Below are positions 43,561 through 57,120 of a stretch of 64,000 nt of DNA, one piece after another. Each line of letters opens with the position of its first letter. Position 1 is the stretch's first letter. Both the position numbers and the translations under genes were made by a program. The notes beneath the pieces are model-generated. The model saw only the letters and a list, made by a program, of their open reading frames with translations. It ran no database searches and was not told the origin of the DNA. The stretch spans positions 36,385,115 through 36,449,114 of the forward strand of contig JBANSL010000012.1 in NCBI GenBank assembly GCA_037127255.1, given 5' to 3'. This DNA comes from Persicaria tinctoria. Its lineage: Eukaryota; Streptophyta; Magnoliopsida; Caryophyllales; Polygonaceae.

Positions 43561-44640
43561 AAAGTCGATTTGAGAAGTGGCGGGTTGCGCCGATGAGTTA
43601 TCCCTCTCGGGAAAAAACTTAAGCGAGTGGTTATATAATAATTATCATAATAATAAAATAATACGGAATCGGTGAAGACAAATGAAATCATAATAATACG
43701 GAGTACATAAGTAATTTTTTGATGGTTTTCCTTTTTTTTTTTTTTTCATTTTTTGATTTGTTTTGGATTTTTTTGTGTTTTTTTTTTTAATATTGGAATG
43801 ATGCTTAGCGTGTAAGGGGGAGAAAATCCTTGCACGCCAAGGCTTTTAGCAAGCCCCACACGCAACACTGAGCACAGGCAGGGGAAGCAAACGTGGCACG
43901 GACCATCGGCGCGCCGACAGGGTGGAAGGTCGAGCCGAAATTGGGTCCTCCAGACATACTGGAGGGAGATGGCGAAGGTGGAAGAGGATTAGCGGGGCCA
44001 GGGGAAATCGACCAAACTGTAAGTGGCGGAGACGGAGAGCGGGGGTGAACAGACCGAATTGCCGTCGCCCAAGCCGGAGGTAATCAATCGAATTCAGAGA
44101 TTGGGTGATAGGATTTTGCCTACAATCGAAGCAAATGAAGCCAAGATTGAGGAAGAACCAATTTGGTTAAGATTGATGTCAGATCTAGAATCTAGATCCA
44201 AAAAGAAGATAAAACCCTTACAAAAACCTAGCATTTGGGGCAAAGGTTGAGGTTGTTTGAGCGATCCTAAATTAGAGGTGGGGTTGTTTGATAAACGATA
44301 TCCATCTCCAAGCAAAAGGCATACCGACAAAGGGACATGCCAAGGCGGAAAAAAGGCGGTACTGGATAGGTTGAGTGAAAGTGGTAGACGACTCATCCGA
44401 ACTTTGTGAGGTCGGAGATCGAGAAGGGGTCAACTGAAGTAGATTTGTAAAGGTTGTAAGTGATAGAGTTTTATTTTGTGTTCATTTTTTGGGTAATAGG
44501 GAAAAGGGGTTCCTCGCCATACTTGTTCAAACAAGAATTGTACTTGTTCAAACAAGAACTGGGTAATATATGGACTCATGTGAACAAATTAAGGGTGTGT
44601 GTGGAGCAAGATCTCAGTTAACCAAAGGAAAAGAAGGCGG
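43561..44640. other. Unassigned, one short gene-like segment
   Basis: A 75-codon plus frame at 44023-44250 is rich in Glu/Lys (residues 23-60 form a likely helix) and follows a GC-rich segment. The first five codons may be 5' leader. No family recognised. Perhaps a decayed transposon gene. Confidence 0.3.
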
Positions 44641-44800
44641 GAGGTTATCCCAAATTTGATAGATAGGAGGGTATCCCAAATTTGATATGTTGGAGGTTAT
44701 CCCAATCAAAATGAGATTGGGAGGTTATCCCAAATTTGATAGGTGGGAGGGTATTCCAAATTTTATATATGGGAGGTTATCCCAAGCAAAATGAGATTAG
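44640..44800. repeat. Tandem repeat GGGAGGTTATCCCAAATTTGATA
   Basis: Six to seven imperfect copies of a 24-28-base unit with core GGAGG(G/T)TATCCCAA and an alternating AATTTGATA or GCAAAATGAGATT tail. Confidence 0.85.
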
Positions 44801-45263
44801 GTGAGAGATTCCACAACACATATTAGTGAGAGGAAATCTCAATGTAAGGTTAAGCAATTAGTAGTTGTTCTAGTGATGGTGGATGATAAACTTAGATTTG
44901 ATTTTGGAGAGGTAGAAAGGAGTTTGATTGTGGTGATAGTAGTGTTTATTGTTGGTGGAATATGAGTTTTGGGTTTGTGCTAATTATCTAATTAAATATT
45001 CAAAATAGATTATTTACTTAAATCACCAATTATTTTTTATTCACCTTGATAGGACAAAATTTAACATTACAGGTATTATTACTAATCATTTTTTTAAATT
45101 TAACATTACAGGTATTTTAGAATTTTGCCGTAAAATTTCACCTTGATGGGACAAAATTACCCCCACAAAAAACACAAAATACATTGTATTATACGTCTAA
45201 GGTGGTATTTAAAGGCGTCCGAGAAATAGCTCAGACGGACTTCGGAGTCGTAGAGAGAGAAGG

Positions 45264-48200
45264 ATGGACAAGGTATTTTCAGTTGACGAATTCTCCGGCC
45301 AGTTCTGGTCTCCGCCGCCGACGCCGCCAGCACACCTTCCGTTTCCGGTATCAACTCCGGCGCAGGTCGATCCGAAGATGAACCGGAGCGCTTCAGAATG
45401 GGCATTCCAGAGGTTCCTCCAAGAACACGAAGTGACGAACTCCCTCTCTGATTCGAATTCGCCTGCAAAATCAGTGGATGAAAACGGCCTCGTCATCAAG
45501 GATCACCAGCATCGGAATGATCCTCAGGGTTATCATCATGACACTACCCAGGGTTTGAATCGGAATAATGTTGCTGCTCCTCAGCACCCTAACAATCAGT
45601 CAAGGCAGGCACCGGAAGCCACGACCGTGCCTTTTCATACGGGATCGAGCAATACGACTGATTCGGCCGAGTTACAGGCGTTTCTCAAGAGCCGCCTTAA
45701 TTTGGCCTGCGCCGCCGCATTGACTAGGGTTTGCCCTCCCTCCCTCTTTTTATGATATCAGATTCTGTGTTCTCTGAATTTTCGAAGTTTTTCTTCTCTT
45801 CCTCTCGATAAATTGCATTCCTTTTGCTTCCTGTTTGATCGGCGTATCTATATAACACTGCGATTTCATTGAATTTGAGCCATCGCTCTGGGATCTCATT
45901 TTAGGGTTCTGGAATGTTAGATGATTATCTTTTTTAAGGTCCTGATGCTGATTAATCTAAAGAACGCTGAGCTTTGGGCTTCAGCTAGTAGGGGTCTAGT
46001 GGATCATAAGCTTGTGTTTGGAATGGGAGGATGATACTGAGCGGCATTTTTTTGCATAGTACCGATCATTAACCTGCCAATCTTTTTCCTTTATCCAAGC
46101 TTATTTCATTTCCTTGAGCTGTGCCCTTGGTGACTAGCTCTTAAAATTTGCTGAGTTGTGTGTGTCTTTCACTGTATTATTTGCCGTGATCATGAAATTG
46201 GAGCTACTAGTGCCCTAGATCCTATGTTGAAGGGCACAAACCAAGATATGGAGACAGGGATAAGATATAAATCGTCACTCCAAAAAACTATAGGATATGA
46301 TACATTAGGATTTAGGGATACGGCAGCATAAATTATAATTTGTTTTTAAGGTCTAGATATGAATAGTGTATATATATATCATCAAAAGATAGATAAGGAA
46401 CTACAATTACTACACTGAAAATATCAAGTCCTTACAATACGTCAATACCAAGTACAAGAAATAAACAAGCAGAAGCTCAATTGATAGAGTACTGTGTCAC
46501 AGGTGGAGAAATTAGAGTTGCCAACTTGCTGGTGAGACAGAGCTGCTTACTTTCTCCAGAGGATATCACTGAAAGACAGAGCCGGTGAGGGAGGAGGAGA
46601 CGTGTGAGGGAGCCAAGGAGTTGTGAGAATGGGAGATGTTTTTAGGGTTTGAAAAGTCTTTTGAAATTAAAATTAAGAAATGATGTGTATGTATCTGAAA
46701 CATATCCACGCTGTGTCCCAATAGGTTTTTTCCGGTCAAGCCTACTGTTAACACATCCGAAACCTACCCAACCGTATTTGGGCTCATCTGCGTATCGTAT
46801 CCGATACAGGATACATCTCTCCTTAGCGGTATCTGGGTATCATAGGCTAGTTCTAGTTATAGACTTGCAATCATATTTGTGCATGATGTCAGGCTTGACC
46901 TTTATGTTATGTGTGGTTCTCTTAGGTAACATGTAGGCATTTGTTAACTATCTGAATGAAATGTAGCTGTGAAATTTTCATTTATGTCAATTGTCAAATA
47001 GGTACCCTATGTGGTTGGCCATAGTCCATCTGGAGCAGCAGAGAGCACATCACAAGGGTCAACTAATTCACATGCAGTAACTCAGTCATCTGGAAAAGGT
47101 TTGTGTTTACATGATATGTGGACAGAAAATGGCGTTTCAGTCATGGTTATTCAATTCCCTGCTATTAACTCTTTACTGCTATTTGAATATGGGTAGGGTT
47201 GGTTTTGAAGTGCTATATATTTAACAAAATTTCATTTTCAGAGCATTTTAAACTTTGTTATGAAACCATTTTATTTCTTTAAACAAAATTCCTTTGTTAC
47301 GCAAGAAATACTTGTATTTCTCAGAGCTAAAGCTACTTGGGAGTTTGCAGATGTGGCCCCTAGATGCCTCTGTTTGTAGGTTTTGGATCTGAACAAGTGA
47401 GATACTGGGAAGAGGGAGAAAGAAAATCAAATAGTTTTAGATATGATCTCGTAGCATTATGATGCCGAAGCTAGCTTTTAACACATGATTGATTGAACTA
47501 AAATACCCCCGTCAATACAACTATATTCTTCGTCATAACTCGATTGATTAATTGTTCTCCACCCTTGAGCCAATGAGTTAAGATGGTTGAGAGGAATTGA
47601 TCAGCATTCTATAAAAATATTCGTAATTCACCCTAATTTAATGTGTACACAATTGGAGAATATTGCTTAGACACTCTGAAATGACAAATAATTTTTAACA
47701 TAATCAAAACCCTAAAACGACAATGTCAAGAGTGTAAGAAATTGAATTTATCTTCTTCATTGTTGCTCTTCTTTCAAGAGTTCCTCACATCTCAGTAGTT
47801 CTTGTTCAATCTACCATAGGATCAAAAGAGAAGGATGTTGGAGGACCTATAGGAATTCCTTCGTTGCCAGCAGTGCCAAAGAAACATACTGCTCAAATCA
47901 AGGCAACGACAAGTGGTTCATCGAGGGATCTATCAGATGATGATGAAGCTGAAGGTGAAAATGAATTAAATGAAAATATGGATCAAGATGATGCAAAGCG
48001 TGCACGAAGGTTAGAGATGGATCTTTCTTACCATGTTGCTTTATCCCTTCTTCGTTTTGTATGCCTTTCCTTGAGAGACAAGTGCTTTTGTTCTTTTTTG
48101 GTGACACCTTGGTTATTGATCTCATTCCTTTTACTGCTTTTGTCCTCTATTAATCTTTGTTCTGGTATGAAATGTTGGTTAATGGTTAACACCGTCATCT

Positions 48201-48926
48201 TAAGTGGATTCATTCCCCCACAATGAAGAATTTCTTCTTCTCGCATATAAGATATGAGTTAATCAATACTGAATCAGTGATGATCCTAATCAGTGTCTCT
48301 CTCTTTGCACCAGAATGCTTTCAAACAGAGAGTCAGCTAGACGCTCCAGGAGGAGAAAGCAGGAACATGCCTCGGAACTTGAATCACAGGTTTCTCCGAT
48401 GCTTCAGCTATTTGCTATATGGTCAATTGATTACAAGACATATCCTTCCATTTCTTGCATCCTATCTTAATTGAAGTGATGTTTTGCCATAGGTTTCTGA
48501 GCTGAAGATTGAAAATTCTTCTTTGCTGAATCGCTATTCTGACATAAGCCAGAAGTATAATGAAGCTGCTGTAGACAATCGAGTGTTAAAAGCTGATGTT
48601 GAAACGTTGAGAGCAAAGGTACATTGGAGTATCTACGACCCGATATGATCTGTTTGCTCTGAAAAACATTTTTTCCCCTTAGCCTTGTGAAAGACATTCC
48701 GATTCTCATGTTTTAGTCCCCTGTTGACACTTATTTACACCTTCAGGTGAAGATGGCGGAGGAGACTGTTAAGAGAGTCACCGGCATGAACACACTGTTG
48801 CAAACAATTAGCATTCCAGATTTTAGTGGAAGCCGTCCTGATTCAGTTGATCATGCTGCACTTCCTCCTTATGACAACCCAAAGCAGCATTTCTATGAGC
48901 CTCCTGCTCCAGCTCGTCGCTATTGA
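45264..48926 (+). CDS. bZIP63: Group C bZIP transcription factor (bZIP63-like)
   Basis: Six exons: 45264-45728, 47002-47098, 47820-48009, 48314-48389, 48493-48618 and 48747-48926, all GT-AG, totalling 1134 bases, 377 residues. The N terminus MDKVFSVDE and the block [15 protein letters not shown] (40-54) match the conserved start of group C factors; in Arabidopsis bZIP63 serines here are SnRK1 targets. Basic region N255-x7-R263 (NRESARRSR) for DNA binding, then a long zipper with heptad positions L273, L280, L287, I294, A301, L308 and L315. The basic region and zipper are split across exons 4-6. Nuclear, expected to bind ACGT-core sites and to dimerise with group S1 factors in energy-stress signalling. 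No defect seen. The bZIP63 assignment rests on the N-terminal block and gene order. Confidence 0.95.
46380..46620. other. Possible SINE-like remnant in bZIP intron 1
   Basis: AGCTCAATTGATAGAGTAC near 46477 resembles a tRNA A box and the D arm of the tRNA-like family, but no T arm follows. Weak. Confidence 0.25.
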
Positions 48927-49620
48927 GCTGAAACAACTCTGTCAGTGCAGATAGAGGCCACATCGTCTCCATCTTCAGCCTGGATCCATACAACAGTGCA
49001 TGCTCTAAAAGTTAGTTGTTACTCAGTATTAGTTTAATTGGTATTCCAATCTTCCCATTTCATCTTCTCTATGTAAACCTTTCATTCGCAATATAAAGCA
49101 AAGTAGGTTCATTCTCCTGCTGCTTATCAGTTTGGTACAGAGACTGCTGGATTGGCTGTAAGCCTGTAAATAAGAAAATGTATGTCTAATGCTAAAAGGG
49201 TTTGTGATTTGTTCACTTGCTAGAAAATGTATTGCCTTTGGGCTCCCAAGTCTCATTCAACTGTGGTTGGTTCAAGGGTTGATCATTAATGTCTGTCATG
49301 GGCCTCCTTTGGTAAGTCCGTCAGCTGATATTTGCTGGTTTACCTGACTTGTGTCTTCTGAGTTTTGGATTCCTGAACTCTCTCTAGTTTTATGATTGAG
49401 ATAACCTAAGTTGAAACATTATCAATGTATCTCTTATCAATACAAATAAGTATGGAGTAGTTATTACAGTACTACGGAAATCATTTTTGCATAAACAACT
49501 AATTTACGTGTGAAAAAAAATAAAAACAGTGCATTTTTTCCTTTTCATTTCGCAACTTAACATTAATGCTGAAAAAATAGTACAGTAAATTTCAACAAGT
49601 AATAGTGCAGGAAGAATACG

Positions 49621-49700
49621 GTTTCGCTATATACACCACAAATCTTACCCGTCGAAAACGGTTTCGCTATATACACCACAAATCTTACCCGTCGAAAACG
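49621..49700 (+). repeat. Perfect 40-bp tandem duplication upstream of TatA
   Basis: Two identical consecutive units of 40 bases (49621-49660, 49661-49700), each containing GCTATATACACCAC, a TATA-like core. They lie about 190-270 bases before the TatA ATG, so the duplication may include the core promoter. Confidence 0.9.
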
Positions 49701-49890
49701 ACGCAGGTAGAAATTGACCTAAGGAACGGTGTAGGTAACAGACCAACAATATCCGAAGTCAGAAAAAAGACAATCAAGTTATCAGTGTTGATCCAATAAG
49801 ACAGCATTGTACGTTATCCGGGTTTCTCTCCAACCCTCGTCAAAATTATCCCATCAAGGGGGGGAAAAAATCCGGTAGCGAGATCCATTC

Positions 49891-52800
49891 ATGGCGATCT
49901 CATCACCAGCTCTCTACCTTCCGTCCCACCCAAAGCTCTCGCCTTCCATTTCCCTCTCCTCCTCCACATCCTCCTTCATTAGCCCCGCCTCCAAATTCTT
50001 CAGGCCCGGGAACGTCAGTAATCGGGTAGCGCTGACCCGAGCCCTACCCGGAAATGGCCGGCGGAAGCGTTTCTCTTGCACCTGCTTGTTCGGCCTCGGA
50101 GTACCGGAGCTAGCTGTTATCGCCGGCGTCGCCGCCCTCGTTTTCGGCCCCAAGAAGTTGCCGGAGATCGGGAGGAGTATTGGCAAAACTGTCAAGAGCT
50201 TTCAACAGGTTAGTGCTTCAGGCTTCAGTAAGAGAGAGATGAATTTCTATTAATCATTAGGGTTTAGCTTGGGGTTTTTCTGTTCTAATGAAATCAATTT
50301 CATATTTCTGATGTGCAATTTCTGTTCATCAGATGGTGAAAGAAGTTCCTCGTTTTTCACCTTAGGTTTTTTTTTTGTTTATTTCGTGAATAGTTTGTTT
50401 GCTTTAGGCCTGCTATAAATAAATGTTACCGACTTACCGTTGATTAGCATTGGAGTTACTAGTTATAGGGATGCTTCTAGCCAGGAGGAGGGTTTTGAAT
50501 TGTGTCAAGCTGTCAATGGCTGTTTCGATTTTTGAATCTGAGTGATAAAACTTTTGCCCTTAATAAACTATGGAAGTGCTTTATATTGGTCTTAATACAA
50601 TTCCTACTACGGAGAATGGGAGCTTAGGAAGCACTAGAGGATGTGATTCCCAGTAAATTGCAATTGATATGTCATTGTGATTTCGCCTATAGTCAGCTAA
50701 GCTCCATCCTTCAATCTGGAAAGGAGACTTTTTCCCAGCTAGTTTGCTCTGTTTTCCTTCTCATTTGGCTTGTTGTGCTTTGATTCTTTTTATTTGAAAA
50801 ATCATGATTATCTGTTACTGCACCAGGATGAACTAGGGAGTAGGGAGTTTTCCCTTACTCATTTGCTGATTTATGGTTTGAGTACATTAAAGGTGTGTTG
50901 TAAACCTCCTTATAATGTCAGTAGTACTGACACGATGATAATGTGCTAAAAGAGATGCCTTATAAGGCAAAATAATTTATGCAGACATAACCTATACAGT
51001 GTTTAAAAAAGTCAATTCCAGGTGCGCTTAAGCCCAAGGCGCCAAGTCTAGTGCCTTCCGGCCTGCCTTGGTAGCAAGGGTGGAAAAGCCCACCCAAAGC
51101 GCACCAGGTGCTTTTAACCCCCGAGCTCCGAAAAGCTACAGAGGCGTCAGGCGATGGGTTTTTCTTTTTTCTTTTCCTTATTTTGGTTGATCATGATATA
51201 TTACATATCTCATATGAATTTGGATATGATTTCTCCATATCTTTTTTTATTTGGAAAATATTTTGGTGATTTTTTTGAAGATTTTAGCATCTTTTTTTTC
51301 TTCATTAATGTTCAGTCCAGCCCTTGTTCTTCACTCCTCCTATTCTCCCTTTCTTTACTCTATTTCCCTCCCTCCTTTCTGTGCCCTTCTTCTTTTTGGT
51401 GGAGTTGGTGTTGTGCTGATGAAGGATACAAGTCTGTGGACGAAGTTGATGGGGACTTCGCTCCATGTCTCGACATTGAGAAAGAAGATGCAGATGACAT
51501 TGATAATTTGGTTTGACCCACTCCCTAACAATCCTTCCCATTCAGCCCGACTTCTTTCTATTCTTTAATCATCTATGCTTAGAATTATATTTAGTATTTT
51601 GTGATGCTTTAGATTTGGATTTTTTACTTGCTTACTACCTAAAATTTGGTTTTACTACAATAACTAGTTGAGTACCCGTACTCTCTGCGGTTTTTTTAAA
51701 CCTTATATAACTATTATTTTAACTTTATGAAGTGTCCATATCTTATGCAACAAATACTTTTTTATAAAAAAAAATTATGGATTATGAATTATGTATAGAA
51801 TTGAATTGCAGATAGAAAAGTTGTCAAAAAAAATATCTTAAAATATAGTATCGCAAATCCGGTGACCAACCACGTCTAGAGTGGGAGATTGGGAGCAAGA
51901 GGATTTGACGGTGGGGAGAAAGAAGGAGAGGAGAGAGATATGAGATTTGGATCAGGAAGGGCAAATTTGTTCAGAAAATTAGAGATGGACAAACAACTAA
52001 TTAAACAAGCATGGGGGATACTCTCCCAATAAAGGCAAAAAAAAGGGGGCTTGAAACAAGCATGGGGGCACTAGCAATATAATTCTTTAAGGAAAAAAAA
52101 TCTACAATACTTAAATATAGAAAGAGGATCTCATCAATAATATGCAATATTGTCTAATAATATTAATTTGAAACAACAAAATCATTTTTTTTACATATAC
52201 ATGTAAAAGATGGATAGAATCAATCATCATAAAATGATATATGATTAAAAAAAATGGTATAATAGATTGCACAATATTTACACATGGTAGGAAAATATTG
52301 GATAAAAAATGTTCGGGAAAAAATTAACCAAAAGCTGACATATGGCAAGTCAGTTTTTGCTTTAGTGTTTTATTAGTGCAGTACCCGTGCCATTGGCGCG
52401 TAATATAATACTAAAGTAGCGAATATCAAACAATTCCAAAAATTTGTTGATAAAAAGACACACCTTAGCTAGAAAAAATATGATAAAGTGTTGTTTTCAC
52501 ATCATAATAAAAAAGTGTATAAGATGTAAATAATATATAAGTGGAAACCTAGATCTGGAAACACTTAATCAAAACTAATGAGCCTCAATTCGACAGATAT
52601 GAGTAAATACAACCGAATAACAATGTCAAATTATGAATTTTACATGATATATAATTTTTTTTTATAAATATACAAAAATATATGCTAGTAATATAAATAT
52701 GATTTTTATAATTTTTTTTAAGATAAAATAAACTAGTTCTTTTCCCGAACCATGTTCGGATTTTTTCATAATATTTTTGGTCGAGTTTGACGTATAAATA

Positions 52801-55800
52801 AAATATTCAACACGTCAATTTACTACTAACATATTGCTCATACTTCTTGTCATGTTGATATGTTGTTATTTGAAATTTTTTTGTCACCTAATATTCCTAT
52901 TGTATTTAGGCAACGCGTATTTGATGTTTGTGAATTAAGGGTGGGTAAAGATCATTCCTTTTTAGGGTTGTAAGTGCAAAATGAATACTGGAAACTTTAG
53001 AGTTCCGAGCAACCTTAAGTTAAACATCACATATTAGGGGCAATGGTAAAACTGCAACTTTTAAGAGAAAGAAAGCACATATGTGATCTCTCTAAAAAAG
53101 GAGTCACAACCTCAATAATACAAATTTGCAATTTATGAAGAGATAGATTAATGAGCACCAAAATTCAATAGATCGACTTAGAGAAAAAATAGAAAGCAAA
53201 TTAAAAATCAAGACAAACCTTTACTAAACACACAATATTCAAGATTATAATATTTTGAGCTTGGAACCCTCGTCAAAACTCTATCCCTTGAATTGGTAAA
53301 TAAAGAGCAGTCAATTCCAGGGTTCGAACCGGGGACCTATGGGTATTACCCACAAATCCTTTCCGGTGAGCCATTACGGAATGGTTGTCAAAACTCTATC
53401 ACAAGCTTAGATATATGACGGGTTGAGCAACAAGTATTTGTGATTTTTTTTATCTCTATTGTATTTAATATTGAAAACTTATTTTCTTAACCATAATATA
53501 TTTCACACCGTGCATGTGAAACGGACTATATAAAATAAATGATTTATGTTTTTACTCATTTGAAGATCATGTGTGATTTTAATCGGAGTCCAATTATTAC
53601 ATTTTAACCTATAATAGACCATTAGACATTAGATATTTTTAATTTTTGGTATTTCATATTCCTATTGTATTTAATATTGAAATTTGATTTTCCTCGCCAT
53701 AATATAATTCAAACCATGCATGTGAATCAAGCTGAATAAAATGAATGATTTATGTTTTTATTCATTTTAAGGTTGTGTGTGTTTTGATGGGAATCCAATT
53801 ATTTCAAATTGATCTATAATAGACGATTTATTTTAAGATGTTTTAAATTGTTTGATTTTGTATTATTATTATTTTTGTTTTTAATATTGAAACATGATGT
53901 TTATCACCATAATATATTTCACATTATACATGTAAACTAAAGAGATGAATTCATTAAAATGGAAACAGACAAACAAACCTGAGCAATAGACACATCGCCT
54001 TTCACACCCTTTACCAGCTTGTTGAATATATATATCTGAGCAAACAAAGAGGAATCAATGTACCAATCAAAACCCAACTCAAATCCAAGTAACATCTAAG
54101 ATTAATGGAATCAAATCACAATCCAAAAGAGCAAAATTCAGAAATGAAGTAAAAATTAAAAGGGTAACTGAACTAGGATTTGTGATTCAATATTATTGTC
54201 ATTATAAACCCCATAAAAAAAGTATCTCCTCACTGCATAAACATAAGGAATTTTTAATTAATTTTTCGTTATCCCCAAATATTTTAACAATTCAGCCACC
54301 ATTACTACTCTCATGGTAATTCAAGTGGTGTTGTTGAACCGAGACTACAAATTTTATAAATCACATATAACAATTGTGAAGATTCACGTTAATTTCTCAA
54401 AACCTAAATTGAAATCAACACTAAGCAACTACAAGCACTTGAAAAAGGGAAAACTTACAAATCTCAAGCAACTATAAACAATCAAAGTTATTGCTTTACA
54501 TATAGGAAGGGGTGCCCTGAAGGAGAGGATAGGAGCTTTTCTGGATAGGAAAGCAACCTAGATCTCGAGCAAGGACGACCGCCTACATAGATATCCAACA
54601 TCTAACCCCACCGGCATCACCCTTCTTGATGAGATTCTTCCCTTTGGTGCGAATCCTTTTTGTCTCGGCGACCTCGATCTCTTTTCAGTAGAGGATGCAG
54701 GGTTGGAGCACTCACTATATGGGTATTCAAAAGTGACCATTTCCGGTATACACATTCCAAATGAGTAAATGTCAACCAACTCATTATATTCCTCTTCATA
54801 CACTTCCGGGGCCATGAACTCAGGTGTCCCTGAATTTTCGACAAACACCCGAAAAAAGTCTCACAATCATCACAAATGCCCCAAAAGGAAAAAGGTGAAA
54901 TTGCAGATAAGACCTGTTACTATGTTAGTATTATTATCATTAGATGAGGCGTACCAACACAATGAGCAGCATGAGATTTTCGGAGGATGGCGGCGAGGCC
55001 AAGATCACCAATCTTGACTTCACCTTGGTTGCCATTAATGAAGATGTTGTCACACTTGAGATCTCTATGAATAACTGGTGTGTCATGGCTACGAAGATAA
55101 AGTACGTAGCCCCTTCAAGATCTGTCTACACCAATGCTTCACAGCTCTGATATTGACCTTCTTGTGCTTAAGCCTATACCTACCCACACCCATTAAAGAA
55201 ATCAAAACCACTTTAAAATCACCAATTGAAGCAAATTAAAAGACAAAATCATAAGCACTTACCGCCTAAGAGTACCGGAGGTGGTGAACATCTCAGTGAC
55301 AAAATTGAGGTTCCTCTTGGAAGTATCAACCCAAGAGGTGTAGAACTTCATGATGTTCTTGTGCTTGAGTGTCTTGAGAAGATGAATCTCACAGTAAAGC
55401 CTCTCCAAATCTTCAGGGCTTTGAAGGAAATCATATAGCTTTACTTGGTTCCAGGCAACTTCGATTCCCTCGTACTCATCAAATGCCTTGTACCTGCAAT
55501 TGAAATCCCCGCTCAAATCAAGATCCAATCAATCAGAAGGCTGAAATCGAATCTGAGAAATGGAGAGAGTTCCAGATTCATACACTATCTTTGAAGCCCC
55601 TTTGCCGAGGATTTCATTGTACTGCGAATCAAATTGAACCCGAATCAAAACAGAAAACTTAAGGCACATAAAAAAAGAAAATAAACATAAATAGAGAAAG
55701 TTGAATTCAATCTACCCTGCCGTATCTGCCAATGGGATCAACTTCAACAAACTCGGAGTAATCAGATTCGAGATGGCCAAACCCGCTCATTATGATTTCC

Positions 55801-57060
55801 CCCAATTTTCGCTCCCTCCTTATAAAATCGGTTCCCTTTGTATTTGCTTCGGGTATTGCTCCTTTTTATCTGCCTTTTCAGGACTCCAAAAAACCTCAGC
55901 TTCTACTTTGAATCCTCTAGCCATCGTCTAGGGCATCTCTCGCAACCTTGGTCGGTTCTCTCACCCTGCGCCGACATTAGGCTACAACAAATAAAGAAGG
56001 GGATAAGAAAATGCAAAATCCATGAAATCAAAACTTTGCCTACAGAGGAGATTAACGACGGTAGAAGAGATCGATATTACCCGGTGGTGAAGATTTCCGG
56101 TGAGGCTCCAACCGGGCGAGAGATGGCGGCGCATGACATGGGAGATTTGTTGGAATCATTGATGGTGGAGCAACGCTCTTTGGTCGGTTCTTCATCCCCT
56201 CTGAAAAAGGTAGAATGGAGAACGTGAGTAATGGATAGGAAACTGATTGGTATTAGGAGCAATCCATAAACTGAGTGCCGACGCGAGGAGAGAGGGCAAA
56301 CGGTTAAAGAGAACGTGGGGTGTGTGAGATACTGAAAATTGCTTTTTATTTTTGCTCAGAGAAGGAGGACACGTTGCTCATTCTTTTATAAAGATTCTGC
56401 TTCTAAAATAATAAGTATAAGGGGTGGATTTTAAAATATTTTTGTGGTGTAGGGAGGGGCAGTATAGGTGGAGTAGAAGACTTGTGGCTCATTACCTACT
56501 CATTATATTGTTGGGCTTCGAAAACATTTCTTACTGGAATTCGTTCTTTCAGTCCTGACCAACTTAATAAATTTTGGGAAATTCATTAAAAAAATCATTT
56601 TTTAAATAAAGATTATAAATAATACGGAGTAGAATTGTTTTTTATGGGAATCGATAATTTAATTTTGGGAATGAATGATTATTGGATGGTTTTCTGTAAT
56701 TGTAAAATTTGAAAGTTAAAGCATAAGTGCATAACACACTTCCTACCTTAATTACGTGGTTAAGTGCTATTTTGGTCTTTGTGCACAGGTTTAACATAGT
56801 TAGAGAGTATGTGGTTCATTGAAAAGATTTGACGTATACGAGTGGTTTTTCGTAATTGTAGAATTTGCGGGTGGTTATCTTAAAAGCACTATAATTTAAG
56901 GGTGGTTTTTTGTAATTTACCCAAATAAAAAAAAGGTATGAGGAATTATTTAATATGGAAATATAAGCTAAAATCTAATTGGTTAGGAAACCTACAATTA
57001 AGGGGAGTGTGCAACCTCATCACAAATGCTTCTCTAAAGTTAACTATAGACTATAGATAG

Positions 57061-57120
<60 letters not shown>

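Noticed and set aside
44640..44800. CRISPR-like array
   Set aside because: Direct repeats without unique spacers, in a plant nuclear context.
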